Positions 25,102 to 35,303 of a stretch of 64,000 bases of DNA are shown piece after piece. The notes beneath the pieces are model-generated. The model was not told where the DNA came from. It saw only the letters and a program-made list of their open reading frames with translations, and searched no databases. The position numbers were made by a program, and so were the translations under genes. The stretch is taken from NCBI RefSeq assembly GCF_001591665.1, contig NZ_BCVI01000006.1, positions 124,001-188,000 on the forward strand, read 5' to 3'. The stretch is from Neobacillus soli NBRC 102451 (GTDB lineage Bacteria; Bacillota; Bacilli; Bacillales; Cytobacillaceae). Positions within the stretch are counted from its first letter, which is position 1. The number at the start of each line of letters is the position of its first letter.

Positions 25102-28100
25102 AAAAAATAACCTGCTCCATTCACTGAAGCATTTAGTACGCGGTGAACGTATTAACGATGGCTGGACCGAAGAAAATCCCGGCCCTCGAAATTGGGAGGA
25201 GGTTTACCGAAGACGCTGGCAGCATGATAAAGTTGTTCGTTCGACACATGGTGTCAACTGTACAGGTTCCTGCAGCTGGAAAATTCATGTGAAGGATGGC
25301 ATTATCGCTTGGGAAACCCAGCAAACGGATTATCCGTCAACGGGAGATAATTTCCCTGAATATGAACCGAGAGGATGTCCCCGCGGTGCCAGCTTTTCCT
25401 GGTATACATATAGTCCAACTCGAGTGAAGTATCCATATGTCCGCGGTGATTTGTTTGCGTTATGGAAGGATGAACTAACAAGGGCTGCAAACCCAGTTCA
25501 AGCGTGGGAAAATATTGTTACAGATCCGAAAAAGCGTGAACAATATGTGAAAGCCCGCGGTAAAGGCGGATTTGTCAGAGGGTCGTGGAAGGAAGTCTGT
25601 CAAATGATCGCCGCCTCGACCATTTATACGATAAAAAAATATGGACCAGACCGCGTGGTTGGTTTTAGTCCGATTCCCGCGATGTCGATGGTTAGTTATG
25701 CCGGCGGGACTAGGTTTTTATCATTAATAGGCGGGACGATTTTAAGCTTTTATGATTGGTATGCTGATTTACCGCCCGCTTCCCCGCAAGTATGGGGTGA
25801 TCAGACCGATGTTCCGGAAAGTGGCGATTGGTACAATTCCAAATACTTCATCATTTGGGGAACGAATATCCCGCAAACGAGAACACCGGATGCCCACTTT
25901 ATGGTGGAATCCCGTTATAACGGAACGAAGATAGTGGGTGTTAGCCCCGACTATGCGGAATACGATAAATTTGCGGATATGTGGCTGCCTGCCAAAGCTG
26001 GAACAGATGGGGCACTTGCAATGGCAATGACACATGTCATATTAAAGGAATTTTATGTCGATAAAGAGACGCCTTATTTTAGTGATTATGCAAAACAATA
26101 CACGGACCTGCCCTTTCTTGTCCTTTTAAATAAAAAGGATGGCAGCTATCGTTCCGACCGCTTTTTGCGGGCCTCGGATATTGCTGAGCAGGATAAATTA
26201 GGTGATTGGAAAACCGTTGTCTGGGATGACAAACTCAAAAATTTTGCCATCCCAAATGGCAGTCAAGGATTTAGATGGGACGAAGGGAATCAGTGGAATC
26301 TCGATTTGACTGCTGAAGATGGCTCGGAAATTAATCCAAAGTTGAGCCTGTTAGATGAAAAAGATGATGTAGTGATGGTTGAATTCCCTTATTTCGCTGA
26401 AAAAGAGGGCGGGAAAAGCGAACGAGGTGTTCCTGTTAAGCGTATGAAGGATCAATCCGGTAATGAACTGACCATTACCACCGTCTATGATTTGATGCTG
26501 GCCCATACTGGGATAAACAGAGGCCTTCCGGGCGATTATCCAGCAGATTATGACGATGTAAATAAGCCGTATACACCAGCATGGCAGGAAAGTATTACGG
26601 GAGTGAATAAGGCACACGTAATCCAGGTGGCAAGGGAATTTGCTGATAACGCGGCCCGGACAAAGGGTAAATCGATGATTGCGATGGGCGGCGGCACAAA
26701 TCACTGGTTCCACAGTGATCAAATCTATCGTTCCATTTTAAACCTTATTTTATTAACCGGTTCTCAAGGAGTGAATGGCGGCGGCTGGGCCCATTATGTA
26801 GGACAAGAAAAGGTGCGCCCATTGGAAGGATTTTCGCAAATCGCCTTTGCGAATGACTGGGTAAAATCACCCCGTTTTATGAATGGGACGTCGTTCTTTT
26901 ATTTTGCAACGGAACAATTCCGCTATGAATATGATTTTGATGATTCACAAACAGACTGGGGAAGTCAATATGCAAAAATGCATCCTGCTGACTTTAATGC
27001 CCTTTCAGCGCGGCTAGGCTGGCTGCCAAGTTTTCCGCAGCTATCGCAAAATTCCTTAGAGGTCATGAGGGAGGCTCGGGCTCGGACCAGTGACGACAAG
27101 GCATTGATTGCAGATGTAGCGAAACAGATGTCTGAAGGAAAGCTTGATTTCGCGATTGAAAATCCTAATGACTCGCGAAACTTTCCGCGTGTGTTTTTTA
27201 ACTGGCGTTCGAATTTGCTGGGCGACAGCGGGAAGGGTCATGAGTATTTTGTGAAGCATTTAATTGGCTCCTCGGATTCGGTCCTATCGGATGTTGAAAA
27301 CTCCTGGCAGCCGAAGGATGTGAATATTTCTGAAAAGCCGCCGGAAGGGAAAACGGACCTTTTTGTGAGTATGGATTTCCGAATGACCAGCTCAGGCCTG
27401 TTCTCTGATATTATCCTGCCTGCTGCAACCTGGTATGAAAAACATGATATCAGCAGCACGGATTTGCATCCGTTTGTGCATCCTTTTAATGCAGCGATTA
27501 ACCCGCCGTGGGATACAAGGAGTGATTGGGATGCCTTCAGAGAAATTGCCAAGGTTTTTTCAGAACTTGCCAAGGACCATCTTCCGGCACAAGAAGACTT
27601 GATCCTGTCACCGCTGGCCCATGACACGATTAATGAAATTGCCCAGCCCTTGGGAAAAGTGATGGACTGGCGCAAAGGGGAAGTAGAAGCGATTCCTGGA
27701 AAAACCATGCCTAACTTCACGATTTTGAAACGGGATTATCCTCATGTCTATGATATGTGGATCACGGTCGGACCGAATATTAAAAACGGCTATGGGACAA
27801 AGGGTGTTCGCATACCGGGAGATAAGGTATACAAGGAATTGCTCAGCCGGCTTGGGACTTCCAAGCATGAGGGAATCGGCAAAGGCTATCCTGATTTATT
27901 TTCCGATAAACAGGCCATTAATGCCATCCTGCTCATGTCCGGTGCCACAAATGGGAAACGGGCGGTTGAAGGCTGGAAGTCAATGGAAGAAAAGACAGGA
28001 AAAAAACTCAGCTATATTTCAGAAGGACGGGAGGAAGAGGATTATACGCTTGATGCATTAACGATTCAACCGCGTCCGGCGATATCAACACCGGTCTGGA

Positions 28101-28771
28101 GCGGTCTTGAGAATGATAACCGCCGGTATTCGCCGTTTACCGTTAATAAGGAATACTATATTCCCTGGCATACACTGACAGGACGGCAAAGCTTTTATCT
28201 CGATCATGAGGTTATGCTTGATTATGGCGAGGGTCTTCCCTTGTATATTCCGCCTATTTCAAAGGGGCCATTTATTAAAGGTGAAAAAGAAATAGGGGAA
28301 GGCGGAAAATCGATTACGCTTCGTTATATGACGCCGCACCAAAAGTGGGGCATTCATACGATGTTTACGGATACGACCAATATGATTCAGTTGTTCCGTG
28401 GCTGGCAGGTTGTTTGGATGAATGAACAAGATGGCGCGGAAATCGGTATAAAGGATAATGACTGGATTGAGCTTTATAACCGAAATGGTGTTGTTGTGGC
28501 AAGGGCCGTTCTCACGTACCGGATGCCGCGCGGGGCCGTATACATGCACCATGCCCAAGATCGAACAATGGGCGTACCGGGAAATACGATTAATAAAACA
28601 CGGGGCGGAACACATAACAGTGTGACAAGGATTTATCCGAAAGCAACCCATATGATTGGTGGTTACTCACAACTAAGCTATGGATTTAATTATTATGGAC
28701 CAACAGGCAGCCAGCGGGACACATTGGCAATTGTCCGACCATTAAAGGAGGTCGATTGGCTTGAAAATTAA
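25091..28771 (+). CDS. narG: Respiratory nitrate reductase alpha subunit
   Basis: A 1226-residue molybdoenzyme that reduces nitrate to nitrite at the bis-MGD centre. The FS0 iron-sulfur site is visible as His53, Cys57, Cys61 and Cys96 (THGVNCTGSCSW ... EPRGCPRG), the arrangement of membrane-bound NarG. The molybdenum-site region reads YDWYADLPPASPQVWGDQTD. No twin-arginine signal is evident, as expected for the cytoplasm-facing enzyme. I start at ATG 25091, with GGAAGGGG just upstream, rather than GTG 25082. It overlaps the small upstream gene and narH by 11 bp each. Confidence 0.97.
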   Translation: MQSKKNNLLHSLKHLVRGERINDGWTEENPGPRNWEEVYRRRWQHDKVVRSTHGVNCTGSCSWKIHVKDGIIAWETQQTDYPSTGDNFPEYEPRGCPRGASFSWYTYSPTRVKYPYVRGDLFALWKDELTRAANPVQAWENIVTDPKKREQYVKARGKGGFVRGSWKEVCQMIAASTIYTIKKYGPDRVVGFSPIPAMSMVSYAGGTRFLSLIGGTILSFYDWYADLPPASPQVWGDQTDVPESGDWYNSKYFIIWGTNIPQTRTPDAHFMVESRYNGTKIVGVSPDYAEYDKFADMWLPAKAGTDGALAMAMTHVILKEFYVDKETPYFSDYAKQYTDLPFLVLLNKKDGSYRSDRFLRASDIAEQDKLGDWKTVVWDDKLKNFAIPNGSQGFRWDEGNQWNLDLTAEDGSEINPKLSLLDEKDDVVMVEFPYFAEKEGGKSERGVPVKRMKDQSGNELTITTVYDLMLAHTGINRGLPGDYPADYDDVNKPYTPAWQESITGVNKAHVIQVAREFADNAARTKGKSMIAMGGGTNHWFHSDQIYRSILNLILLTGSQGVNGGGWAHYVGQEKVRPLEGFSQIAFANDWVKSPRFMNGTSFFYFATEQFRYEYDFDDSQTDWGSQYAKMHPADFNALSARLGWLPSFPQLSQNSLEVMREARARTSDDKALIADVAKQMSEGKLDFAIENPNDSRNFPRVFFNWRSNLLGDSGKGHEYFVKHLIGSSDSVLSDVENSWQPKDVNISEKPPEGKTDLFVSMDFRMTSSGLFSDIILPAATWYEKHDISSTDLHPFVHPFNAAINPPWDTRSDWDAFREIAKVFSELAKDHLPAQEDLILSPLAHDTINEIAQPLGKVMDWRKGEVEAIPGKTMPNFTILKRDYPHVYDMWITVGPNIKNGYGTKGVRIPGDKVYKELLSRLGTSKHEGIGKGYPDLFSDKQAINAILLMSGATNGKRAVEGWKSMEEKTGKKLSYISEGREEEDYTLDALTIQPRPAISTPVWSGLENDNRRYSPFTVNKEYYIPWHTLTGRQSFYLDHEVMLDYGEGLPLYIPPISKGPFIKGEKEIGEGGKSITLRYMTPHQKWGIHTMFTDTTNMIQLFRGWQVVWMNEQDGAEIGIKDNDWIELYNRNGVVVARAVLTYRMPRGAVYMHHAQDRTMGVPGNTINKTRGGTHNSVTRIYPKATHMIGGYSQLSYGFNYYGPTGSQRDTLAIVRPLKEVDWLEN

Positions 28772-30263
28772 GGCACAAGTAGCAATGGTCATGCACCTTG
28801 ATAAATGTATTGGCTGTCATACATGTTCTGTCACCTGTAAAAATGTTTGGACAAACCGCCCGGGCATGGAGTATGTCTGGTATAACAATGTCGAGACACG
28901 TCCAGGGCCGGGTTACCCGAAGGAATGGGAAAATACCGACCGTTACAAGGGCGGCTGGGTAATGAGGAATGGCAAATTGCATTTACGGGCGGGCGGACCA
29001 ATCTCAAAGCTTGCGAATATTTTTTACAATCCTAATATGGCTGAAATGGACGATTTTTACGAACCATGGACGTATGATTTTCAACATTTACATCAGAGCC
29101 CAAAGAAGGAACATTTACCTGTGGCCCGGCCTATATCGATGATCACGGGCAAGTATATTGATAAACCTGAATGGGGCCCTAACTGGGATGATGATTTAGC
29201 AGGCGGAAGCGAAATCGTTCCTATGGACCCCAATGTCCAAAAGCTTCAGGAACACATTGCGATGGAATATGAAAAAACGTTCATGATGTATTTGCCGCGA
29301 ATTTGTGAGCACTGTCTCAATCCATCCTGTGTGGCCTCATGTCCTTCTGGTGCTTTATATAAACGGGACGAGGACGGGATTGTCCTTGTTGACCAGGACG
29401 CTTGCCGGGGCTGGCGTTTCTGTATGAATGGCTGCCCTTATCATAAGGTGTACTACAATTGGAACACACATAAGGCCGAGAAATGTAATTTCTGTTATCC
29501 ACGAACTGAAGCCGGCCTGCCGACGATTTGTTCGGAAACCTGTGTGGGGCGGATTCGTTATATCGGTGTAGTTTTATATGATGCCGACAGGGTGAAAGAG
29601 GCTGCCTCTGTTGAAGATCCAAAAGATTTGTATGAAGCACAGCTTTCCGTCTTTTTAGATCCATTTGACCCAGAGGTGATTGAAGAGGCCCAAAAACAGG
29701 GCATTAATCATAGCTGGATTGAAAGTGCTCAAAGCTCGCCTGTTTATAAGATGGCGATGAAGTGGAAAATTGCGCTGCCGCTCCATCCAGAATATCGGAC
29801 CTTGCCGATGGTTTGGTATGTACCGCCGCTTAGCCCAATCATGAATCATATTACGAATGAGCAGGAGTTAACGGCTGATGGCTATATACCGGCTGTCGAT
29901 CAAATGAGAATCCCGATGGAGTACTTAGCTTCCCTGTTAGCTGCAGACGATACCGATGTCATCCGCCGAGTGTTGTTAAAAATGGCGGCGATGCGTGTTC
30001 ATATGCGTGAAAAGACGGTTGGTGGAGCCGATAAGCTGAAAATTAGCAAGCTATTAGAAGAAGCGAAAACGACACCGGAAGAGTTGGAAGATATGGCACG
30101 CTTGCTTGCTGTTGCCAAATATAATGAACGGTTCGTTATCCCAACTGGAAGGCGAGAAATGGTTGAGGATTTACATTATAAGCAAGGGGCGTGCAGTATT
30201 GAAGAATTAGCACCAGCGGAAGGAATGGTCACCTATCCATTTGAAAGAAGTGAAAATCAATGA
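28761..30263 (+). CDS. narH: Respiratory nitrate reductase beta subunit
   Basis: A 500-residue iron-sulfur electron carrier between NarI hemes and NarG. Four cysteine clusters are visible: [12 protein letters not shown] near residue 16, [29 protein letters not shown] (tryptophan in place of the second cysteine, as in the 3Fe-4S site) and [20 protein letters not shown]. It starts at TTG 28761 behind AAAGGAGG, overlapping narG by 11 bp. Length and motif order match characterised NarH. Confidence 0.97.
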   Translation: MKIKAQVAMVMHLDKCIGCHTCSVTCKNVWTNRPGMEYVWYNNVETRPGPGYPKEWENTDRYKGGWVMRNGKLHLRAGGPISKLANIFYNPNMAEMDDFYEPWTYDFQHLHQSPKKEHLPVARPISMITGKYIDKPEWGPNWDDDLAGGSEIVPMDPNVQKLQEHIAMEYEKTFMMYLPRICEHCLNPSCVASCPSGALYKRDEDGIVLVDQDACRGWRFCMNGCPYHKVYYNWNTHKAEKCNFCYPRTEAGLPTICSETCVGRIRYIGVVLYDADRVKEAASVEDPKDLYEAQLSVFLDPFDPEVIEEAQKQGINHSWIESAQSSPVYKMAMKWKIALPLHPEYRTLPMVWYVPPLSPIMNHITNEQELTADGYIPAVDQMRIPMEYLASLLAADDTDVIRRVLLKMAAMRVHMREKTVGGADKLKISKLLEEAKTTPEELEDMARLLAVAKYNERFVIPTGRREMVEDLHYKQGACSIEELAPAEGMVTYPFERSENQ

Positions 30264-30862
30264 CGAATGAATCCGCTGCCCTTTTAGTAACTATGTCCCG
30301 GATTTTGGAATATCCAAATGACGAATTTTTCGAAGAGCAATCCGTGATTCAAGAATTCATAAATGAAAACATTGCCTCGGAAACGATTCAGAAAGATTTA
30401 TTAGAGGGAATTCAGCCCCTGTATGAAATGGGGCGCAAGAACCTCCAAGAACTATATGTGGAAACCTTCGATTATAAGGAACAAACAAGTCTTTATTTAA
30501 CCGCACATGAACTGGGGGACAGTCGTAAGCGCGGCGCCGCCTTGGTTAAATTACAGAAGCTCATTTGTGAGGGCGGCTTTGAGTATGAAGGGAGGGAATT
30601 GGCAGATTATATCCCGATGTTATTAGAGCTATTGGCGGTGGCACCTGAGGAAGAAAATTTTATCAGACTTTCCCGCCGCCTGGCTTTTGCTATTCACCGG
30701 CTCCTGAACAACCTGTCGAGTGGCAACCCCTATTATAAAGCCATTGATTTATTGATGAGATTTGTCTTTCAGGCACCTGGAAAAGAGGAAATTGCCCTGT
30801 TGGAAAACGAACGGGAAGAAGCTGATTGGGAGGAACTGCCATACCCGATGATGTACCAATAG
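30260..30862 (+). CDS. narJ: Nitrate reductase assembly chaperone
   Basis: A 200-residue helical chaperone of the NarJ/TorD family that keeps NarG competent for cofactor insertion before membrane attachment. Typical traits are the [21 protein letters not shown] segment (shown in part) and the [12 protein letters not shown] region. It overlaps narH by 4 bp. A 114-bp gap without a terminator follows before narI. Confidence 0.93.
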   Translation: MTNESAALLVTMSRILEYPNDEFFEEQSVIQEFINENIASETIQKDLLEGIQPLYEMGRKNLQELYVETFDYKEQTSLYLTAHELGDSRKRGAALVKLQKLICEGGFEYEGRELADYIPMLLELLAVAPEEENFIRLSRRLAFAIHRLLNNLSSGNPYYKAIDLLMRFVFQAPGKEEIALLENEREEADWEELPYPMMYQ

Positions 30863-30976
30863 TGTATTAGGGCTGGATAGGGTGAGATTGCATTCTACGG
30901 ACTGCCTCAATTAGTATCCGGAAATAAAACTAGGGAACGCTGTCAATTTTAAGCTTGTTTACAAAGGAGGTTTAAA

Positions 30977-31666
30977 ATGGAACAAATTTTTTGGTGGACC
31001 ATTTTTCCATATATTTGCGGTGCCATTTTGATTGTCGGGGCATTTTACCGCTTTATTTTTCGAGGAAAAAGCTTGTATGCGCCATCAACGGAAATTTTTG
31101 AGAAAAAGTGGCTCCGTATGGGATCAGTTATCTTTCATTATGGAATTATTTTTGCGTTTATTGGTCATGTAATGGGTGTCTTGATTCCAATTGGAGTATA
31201 TGAGGCGCTCGGCATTAATGAACATTTCTATCATTTTGGTGCGATTGCCGGTGGTGGAGTTGCGGGACTGATGGTTGTCTTTGGCCTAGTTGTCATGATT
31301 GCACGTAAGTTATCGTTTCCGAAAGTACGTGTGCATACCACCTTTGCTGATTATTTCACGATTGGATTATTACTCATTATTGCGGCGTTAGGTACATATA
31401 TGACCCTAATCTTTAGTACCACCGTTGTTGCCTATGAGTATCGATTAACAATTGGGCCATGGTTTCGGAGTATATTCACATTCCAGCCGCTATCTAACTT
31501 GATGTTAGGGATACCACCCCTATTTAAGGTCCATGTCGTCTTGTCCTTTTTCTTTTTTGCATCCATTCCATTTACCCAAATGATTCATATGTTTAGTTTT
31601 CCGGCACGCTATCCCACCCGAGCACCACAGCAATATCGCTCTCGAAACGGGTATGACAAGAGCTAA
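30977..31666 (+). CDS. narI: Respiratory nitrate reductase gamma subunit (cytochrome b)
   Basis: A 229-residue integral membrane protein with five predicted helices that oxidises menaquinol and carries two b hemes. Histidines suited to heme ligation occur in FHYGIIFAFIGHVMG and in the late HVVLSFFFFASIPFTQMIH (both shown in part). AAAGGAGG precedes ATG 30977. It completes narGHJI; no nitrate transporter or narK gene is present in the window. Confidence 0.95.
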   Translation: MEQIFWWTIFPYICGAILIVGAFYRFIFRGKSLYAPSTEIFEKKWLRMGSVIFHYGIIFAFIGHVMGVLIPIGVYEALGINEHFYHFGAIAGGGVAGLMVVFGLVVMIARKLSFPKVRVHTTFADYFTIGLLLIIAALGTYMTLIFSTTVVAYEYRLTIGPWFRSIFTFQPLSNLMLGIPPLFKVHVVLSFFFFASIPFTQMIHMFSFPARYPTRAPQQYRSRNGYDKS

Positions 31667-31670
31667 ACCA

Positions 31671-31681
31671 GTGCCTGGCAC
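31671..31681 (+). repeat. GTGCCTGGCAC element, single copy
   Basis: An 11-bp palindromic core just after narI, with no matching second arm nearby; the operon terminator lies 26 bp further on. It is the same variant seen at 21659. Confidence 0.6.
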
Positions 31682-31706
31682 ACCCCGAATTTTGTCGAAT
31701 GTAAGG

Positions 31707-31743
31707 AACAAACAGCCAACGCTTTATGGCTGTTTGTTTTTTT
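31707..31743 (+). terminator. Terminator of the nar operon
   Basis: AACAAACAGCCA (31707-31718) pairs exactly with TGGCTGTTTGTT (31727-31738), followed by further T. Confidence 0.9.
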
Positions 31744-31892
31744 GATTTTTTTACTTTTGGAAGTTGGGGGATTACTATTTGAAAATTTTTAAAGGAAAAC
31801 GGAAAGAAGGTGTAGAATGGTATTAGTAATCATTTGCACCGGGAAATGCTTCAAAACTATTGTATTTTCTCATAATTAAGGAGTGATTAAGG

Positions 31893-32513
31893 ATTCTGTA
31901 TAATATTGTCTTTACCGTCATTTTCATCGTTAGTGTCTGTTATCTAATTCGCTATCGATGGAATTTAAAGAAAGCAGCTGAAATCTCTAAAGAGGCACTT
32001 TTTCCTAAAAATGAAAGTGAGTTTGCTGGCATTCTACTGCCAACAGAATGGAAAGAAATGGGGGCGCTCACAAAAAATACGAAGTCTTATCAGTTTGTCA
32101 AATGGGGGACTGCAGCGGCGCTAGTATTGTTGACAATCCTATTGGTAATTGTTGTTGCGACCGAGTGGGTAGAATCTTCCTTTTTCAGTGTGGCCTATTT
32201 GTTTTTTGTGATTATTAGTGCGGTTCGGCATCGTGGTAATTTGTTTATTCTACCAAAAGGAATCATCCTTAATGGAAAATTCTATTCTTCCAATCAATTA
32301 AAGTCTTATGAAATTGAAAAAATAGTCCGCTGGCATTCATTATACGGACTTAATTCGCGTGTGAACAATGCCTATAAGTTGTCTATCAATAGGAAAAAAA
32401 AGCAATTTCAACCCGAGTTCATTGTGGTAGAAAACCTTGTCCACCTTGAACAAATAACGGCCTTATTAAATCAGCAGGGCATTCAGGGTATTCAAAAAGT
32501 GGATCTTGTTTAA
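31893..32513 (+). CDS. Membrane protein of unknown function, apparent ATT start
   Basis: From ATG 32058 this frame gives 151 residues, but the same frame stays open upstream to a TGA at 31884 and encodes a convincing N-terminus: a hydrophobic segment (LYNIVFTVIFIVSVCYLI) followed by RYRWNLKKAAEISKEALF. AAGGAG (31878-31883) lies 9 nt before an ATT at 31893 and no ATG, GTG or TTG exists in the extension, so I propose an ATT start and a protein of about 206 residues. Two more hydrophobic segments follow (VKWGTAAALVLLTILLVIVV and FSVAYLFFVIIS). The C-terminal ~80 residues resemble a small PH-like cytoplasmic domain. A one-base sequencing error near 31890 is an alternative. Confidence 0.65.
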   Translation: MLYNIVFTVIFIVSVCYLIRYRWNLKKAAEISKEALFPKNESEFAGILLPTEWKEMGALTKNTKSYQFVKWGTAAALVLLTILLVIVVATEWVESSFFSVAYLFFVIISAVRHRGNLFILPKGIILNGKFYSSNQLKSYEIEKIVRWHSLYGLNSRVNNAYKLSINRKKKQFQPEFIVVENLVHLEQITALLNQQGIQGIQKVDLV

Positions 32514-32543
32514 AAACCTGCCTATCGTTTGCTCCTTATAGGG

Positions 32544-32554
32544 GTGTCAGGCAC
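32544..32554 (+). repeat. GTGTCAGGCAC element, single copy
   Basis: A lone copy of the palindromic core 30 bp after the membrane-protein gene, without an obvious paired arm or T-run. Confidence 0.6.
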
Positions 32555-32641
32555 ATTATGTTGGAAAATTCGCAAAATAAATATTAATGAAAGCGTATGC
32601 TATAATGGTAATAAGAAAACTACCGTCAAGGAGTAATGGCT

Positions 32642-33625
32642 ATGTTGAAAGATATTTTTATAGGCTTATCCCAAAATCAATTTCTTAATAGTGCAGCTAA
32701 AAAGTATGGATTAAAAATGGGGGCACAAACTGTCGTTGCCGGTACAAATATACCAGAAGTAATCAAAAGTATTAAAGAGCTAAATGCCCAAGGGATCTCT
32801 TGTACTGTCGATAACTTAGGGGAGTTCGTCTTTAAAAAAGAGGAGGCGGCAGAAGCAAAAGAGCAAATTCTTAAGGTGATTGAAGCGATTCATGAGCATA
32901 AAGTAGATGCACATATTTCATTAAAACCGACCCAATTGGGGTTGGATATTGAATATGATTTTTGTTTGAGCAACCTAAGAGAAATCGTCGATACTGCCAA
33001 CAAATATGGTATTTTTGTTAATTTCGACATGGAAGATTACAGCCATTTGCAGGCAACCTTTGAACTATTAGACGAGCTTTCGCTTGAATATGAAAATGTT
33101 GGTACCGTTATTCAGTCTTATTTCCATCAAGCACAAGAATACCTTGAAAAATATAAAAATTTTCGTATCCGGATTGTAAAAGGCGCCTATAAAGAGTCAG
33201 AAGATATTGCCTACCTTGATAAGAAGGATATTGATGCAAACTTTATTAAGATTACCGAATGGCATTTATTAAACGGGAAATTCACATCAATTGCCACACA
33301 TGACCATAGAATTATCAGCCATATGAAGGAATTTGTTAAAAAGCACGATATCCCTAATGATAAATTTGAATTTCAAATGCTGTATGGTTTTAGAAAAGAA
33401 CTTCAATTACAGCTGGCAAGCGAAGGCTTCAACTTCTGTACCTACGTGCCTTTCGGCAACGACTGGTATGGTTATTTCATGCGACGTCTTGCCGAAAGGC
33501 CGCAAAATTTAAATCTTGTTGCTAAACAGGTTTTTAACAAAAAAACAAACACCATCATTGGCGTAGCAGCAGGGGCATTTTTATTAGGAAGAATATCAAA
33601 TGCCAACAAGAAAAAACGTAAATAA
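32642..33625 (+). CDS. Proline dehydrogenase
   Basis: A 327-residue monofunctional FAD proline dehydrogenase, first step of proline catabolism to glutamate. The family barrel is recognisable through DAHISLKPTQLGLDI, FVNFDMEDYSH, RIVKGAYKESEDIAY, ATHDHRI, EFQMLYGFR and the active-site motif YFMRRLAERPQN. A short hydrophobic C-terminal segment (TIIGVAAGAFLLGRI) followed by lysines could anchor it to the membrane. AAGGAG at 32628-32633 favours ATG 32642 (8-nt spacing) over ATG 32636 (2-nt). The pyrroline-5-carboxylate dehydrogenase partner is not in the window. Confidence 0.92.
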   Translation: MLKDIFIGLSQNQFLNSAAKKYGLKMGAQTVVAGTNIPEVIKSIKELNAQGISCTVDNLGEFVFKKEEAAEAKEQILKVIEAIHEHKVDAHISLKPTQLGLDIEYDFCLSNLREIVDTANKYGIFVNFDMEDYSHLQATFELLDELSLEYENVGTVIQSYFHQAQEYLEKYKNFRIRIVKGAYKESEDIAYLDKKDIDANFIKITEWHLLNGKFTSIATHDHRIISHMKEFVKKHDIPNDKFEFQMLYGFRKELQLQLASEGFNFCTYVPFGNDWYGYFMRRLAERPQNLNLVAKQVFNKKTNTIIGVAAGAFLLGRISNANKKKRK

Positions 33626-33641
33626 TTATCTATAACGCTGT

Positions 33642-33677
33642 AAAAAGCCTCCCATTTAAGCAAATGGGAGGCTTTTT
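33642..33677 (+). terminator. Strong terminator after proline dehydrogenase
   Basis: AAAAAGCCTCCCATTT (33642-33657) pairs exactly with AAATGGGAGGCTTTTT (33662-33677). Confidence 0.92.
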
Positions 33678-33870
33678 GGTAAAACCTAACATAATGTGCG
33701 TAAATTATGACATTATGTGTATCCCCCTTATATCTGCCTCTTGTCAATTGCACATTAGGATAGTCCCTTGTGTCCAAACACTTCAAGTTCAAATATTTGT
33801 AACTCTAAGTTATCTGGTATAGAATAATTAAGTATTTTTATTTCGTAAGGCGAAATGGTTTGGAATTAAA

Positions 33871-33946
33871 CCTAATTAAGGGAAGATTTATTGGCAATTT
33901 AATTAGGCATGGAATGATTGAACTTATTTTTTTATCTTCATATCCT
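33871..33946 (+). promoter_or_regulatory. Inverted repeat and promoter candidate upstream of cfa
   Basis: Within the 405-bp gap from 33626 to 34030, CCTAATTAA (33871-33879) and TTAATTAGG (33899-33907) are exact inverted copies 19 nt apart. Just after them TTGAAC (33918-33923), 17 bp and TATCCT (33941-33946) form a weak sigma-A promoter. A smaller TTTCG/CGAAA hairpin lies at 33841-33855. No protein-coding frame is convincing in this gap. Confidence 0.35.
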
Positions 33947-34030
33947 ATTTAAACGATAGAAATTATCGGTTAATTTCCGGGTTTAATTTAGGGAAAAGTT
34001 CCAAATATTATTACTTAGAGGTGTTTAAAA

Positions 34031-35203
34031 ATGATGGATAAAATCTTTTATAAAACATTGCTAAAAAATACTTTTTCAAATCCAGTTGAAATCGCATTTT
34101 GGGATGGAGAGACGGTTCAGTACGGTGATGGAGAACCAGATTTCAAACTCATTTTTCGAGATATCATCCCAAAAGCAGAATTGCTTCAAAATCCGTCAAT
34201 AGCCTTTGGAGAGGCATATATGGATGGGATTATTGATGTAGAGGGCGACCTCAAGGAAGTACTCACCTCAATGTACCAAAGCAAGGAGGGCTTTTTAGGA
34301 AATAGCAAGTTCACTGCCCAGCTTTTGAAAAAAATCTCGAATACTAGCAAGCGAAGTAAAGAAAACGTCGCATTTCATTATGATATTGGCAATGACTTTT
34401 ACAAATTATGGCTTGACGAAACGATGACCTATTCCTGTGGTTATTTTAAAACGCCGCATGATTCTCTTAAAACGGCCCAGCAAAATAAAGTAGCCCATAT
34501 TCTTAAAAAGTTGAACCTTCATGAAGGGCAAACGTTATTAGACATCGGCTGCGGGTGGGGGGAATTAATTATTACTGCAGCCAAACGCTATGGAGTGAAA
34601 GCAACAGGTATCACGCTATCCGAGGAGCAGTATGCACGTGTAAACGAGCGGATTAAAGAAGAACAATTAACTGATTCTGTGGAAGTGCAATTAATTGACT
34701 ATCGTGAATTGAATAAGAAAAAGTTTGATCGAATTGTAAGCGTAGGAATGTTGGAACATGTTGGTCATGACCACTTACCTGAGTATTTTCATAAAGTAAA
34801 TGAATTGCTTGTAGACGGGGGACTATCTGTTCTTCACACCATTACTTCGCCAACGGAAGGTGCTTCAAATGCTTGGATTGACAAGTATATTTTTCCAGGT
34901 GGATACATTCCTGCTGTTGGCGAACTCGTCAATCAAATAAGCGAAAACAAGTTCTATTTAACCGATCTTGAAAGCTTACGCAGACATTATGCAAAAACGC
35001 TCGATATTTGGTCGGAGAATTTTGAAAATGTACTGGAAGAAGTTAGGAAGACAAAAGATGAGCGTTTTATCCGAATGTGGCGATTATATTTAAATGCTTG
35101 TTCCGCTTCCTTTCAAACAGGGAATATTGACCTTAGTCAATTTATTTTTACGAAGGGAACAAATGACTCCATCCCTTGGACACGTGAATACTTGTATATT
35201 TAA
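34031..35203 (+). CDS. cfa: Cyclopropane-fatty-acyl-phospholipid synthase
   Basis: A 390-residue SAM-dependent methyltransferase that adds a methylene bridge to unsaturated acyl chains in membrane lipids. The N-terminal ~110 residues form the lipid-interaction domain. The catalytic part has VAFHYDIGNDFYKLWLD, MTYSCGYF, the SAM motif LLDIGCGWGELI and RIVSVGMLEHVGHDHL; GYIPAVGEL follows. AGAGGTG precedes ATG 34031 (ATG 34034 is an equally possible start). It is a single-gene unit ending in the palindromic repeat. Such enzymes are often induced in stationary phase; I saw no clear sigma-B box. Confidence 0.92.
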   Translation: MMDKIFYKTLLKNTFSNPVEIAFWDGETVQYGDGEPDFKLIFRDIIPKAELLQNPSIAFGEAYMDGIIDVEGDLKEVLTSMYQSKEGFLGNSKFTAQLLKKISNTSKRSKENVAFHYDIGNDFYKLWLDETMTYSCGYFKTPHDSLKTAQQNKVAHILKKLNLHEGQTLLDIGCGWGELIITAAKRYGVKATGITLSEEQYARVNERIKEEQLTDSVEVQLIDYRELNKKKFDRIVSVGMLEHVGHDHLPEYFHKVNELLVDGGLSVLHTITSPTEGASNAWIDKYIFPGGYIPAVGELVNQISENKFYLTDLESLRRHYAKTLDIWSENFENVLEEVRKTKDERFIRMWRLYLNACSASFQTGNIDLSQFIFTKGTNDSIPWTREYLYI

Positions 35204-35221
35204 AATAGTACGGCACTTGTT

Positions 35222-35266
35222 AAAGGTGTCAGGCACCATTCAATGAATGGTGCCTGACACCTTTTT
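35222..35266 (+). repeat. Palindromic GTGTCAGGCACC element acting as terminator of cfa
   Basis: GGTGTCAGGCACCATTCA (35225-35242) and its exact inverse (35244-35261) form an 18-bp stem flanked by AAA and TTTTT. It terminates the rightward transcript. Confidence 0.85.
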
Positions 35267-35303
35267 ATTTAATTTTAACTTTGCACCATCCAAACGATTA
35301 GAC

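Noticed and set aside
27238..27720. 160-codon antisense frame within narG
   Set aside because: It mirrors narG codons, has no ribosome site and the encoded sequence looks non-protein-like; other antisense frames in nar, preA, tauE and pepF were dropped for the same reason.
33961..34000. Sigma-B promoter for cfa (GGTTAA ... GGGAAA)
   Set aside because: The spacer is 17 bp, longer than the usual 12-15 bp for sigma-B.
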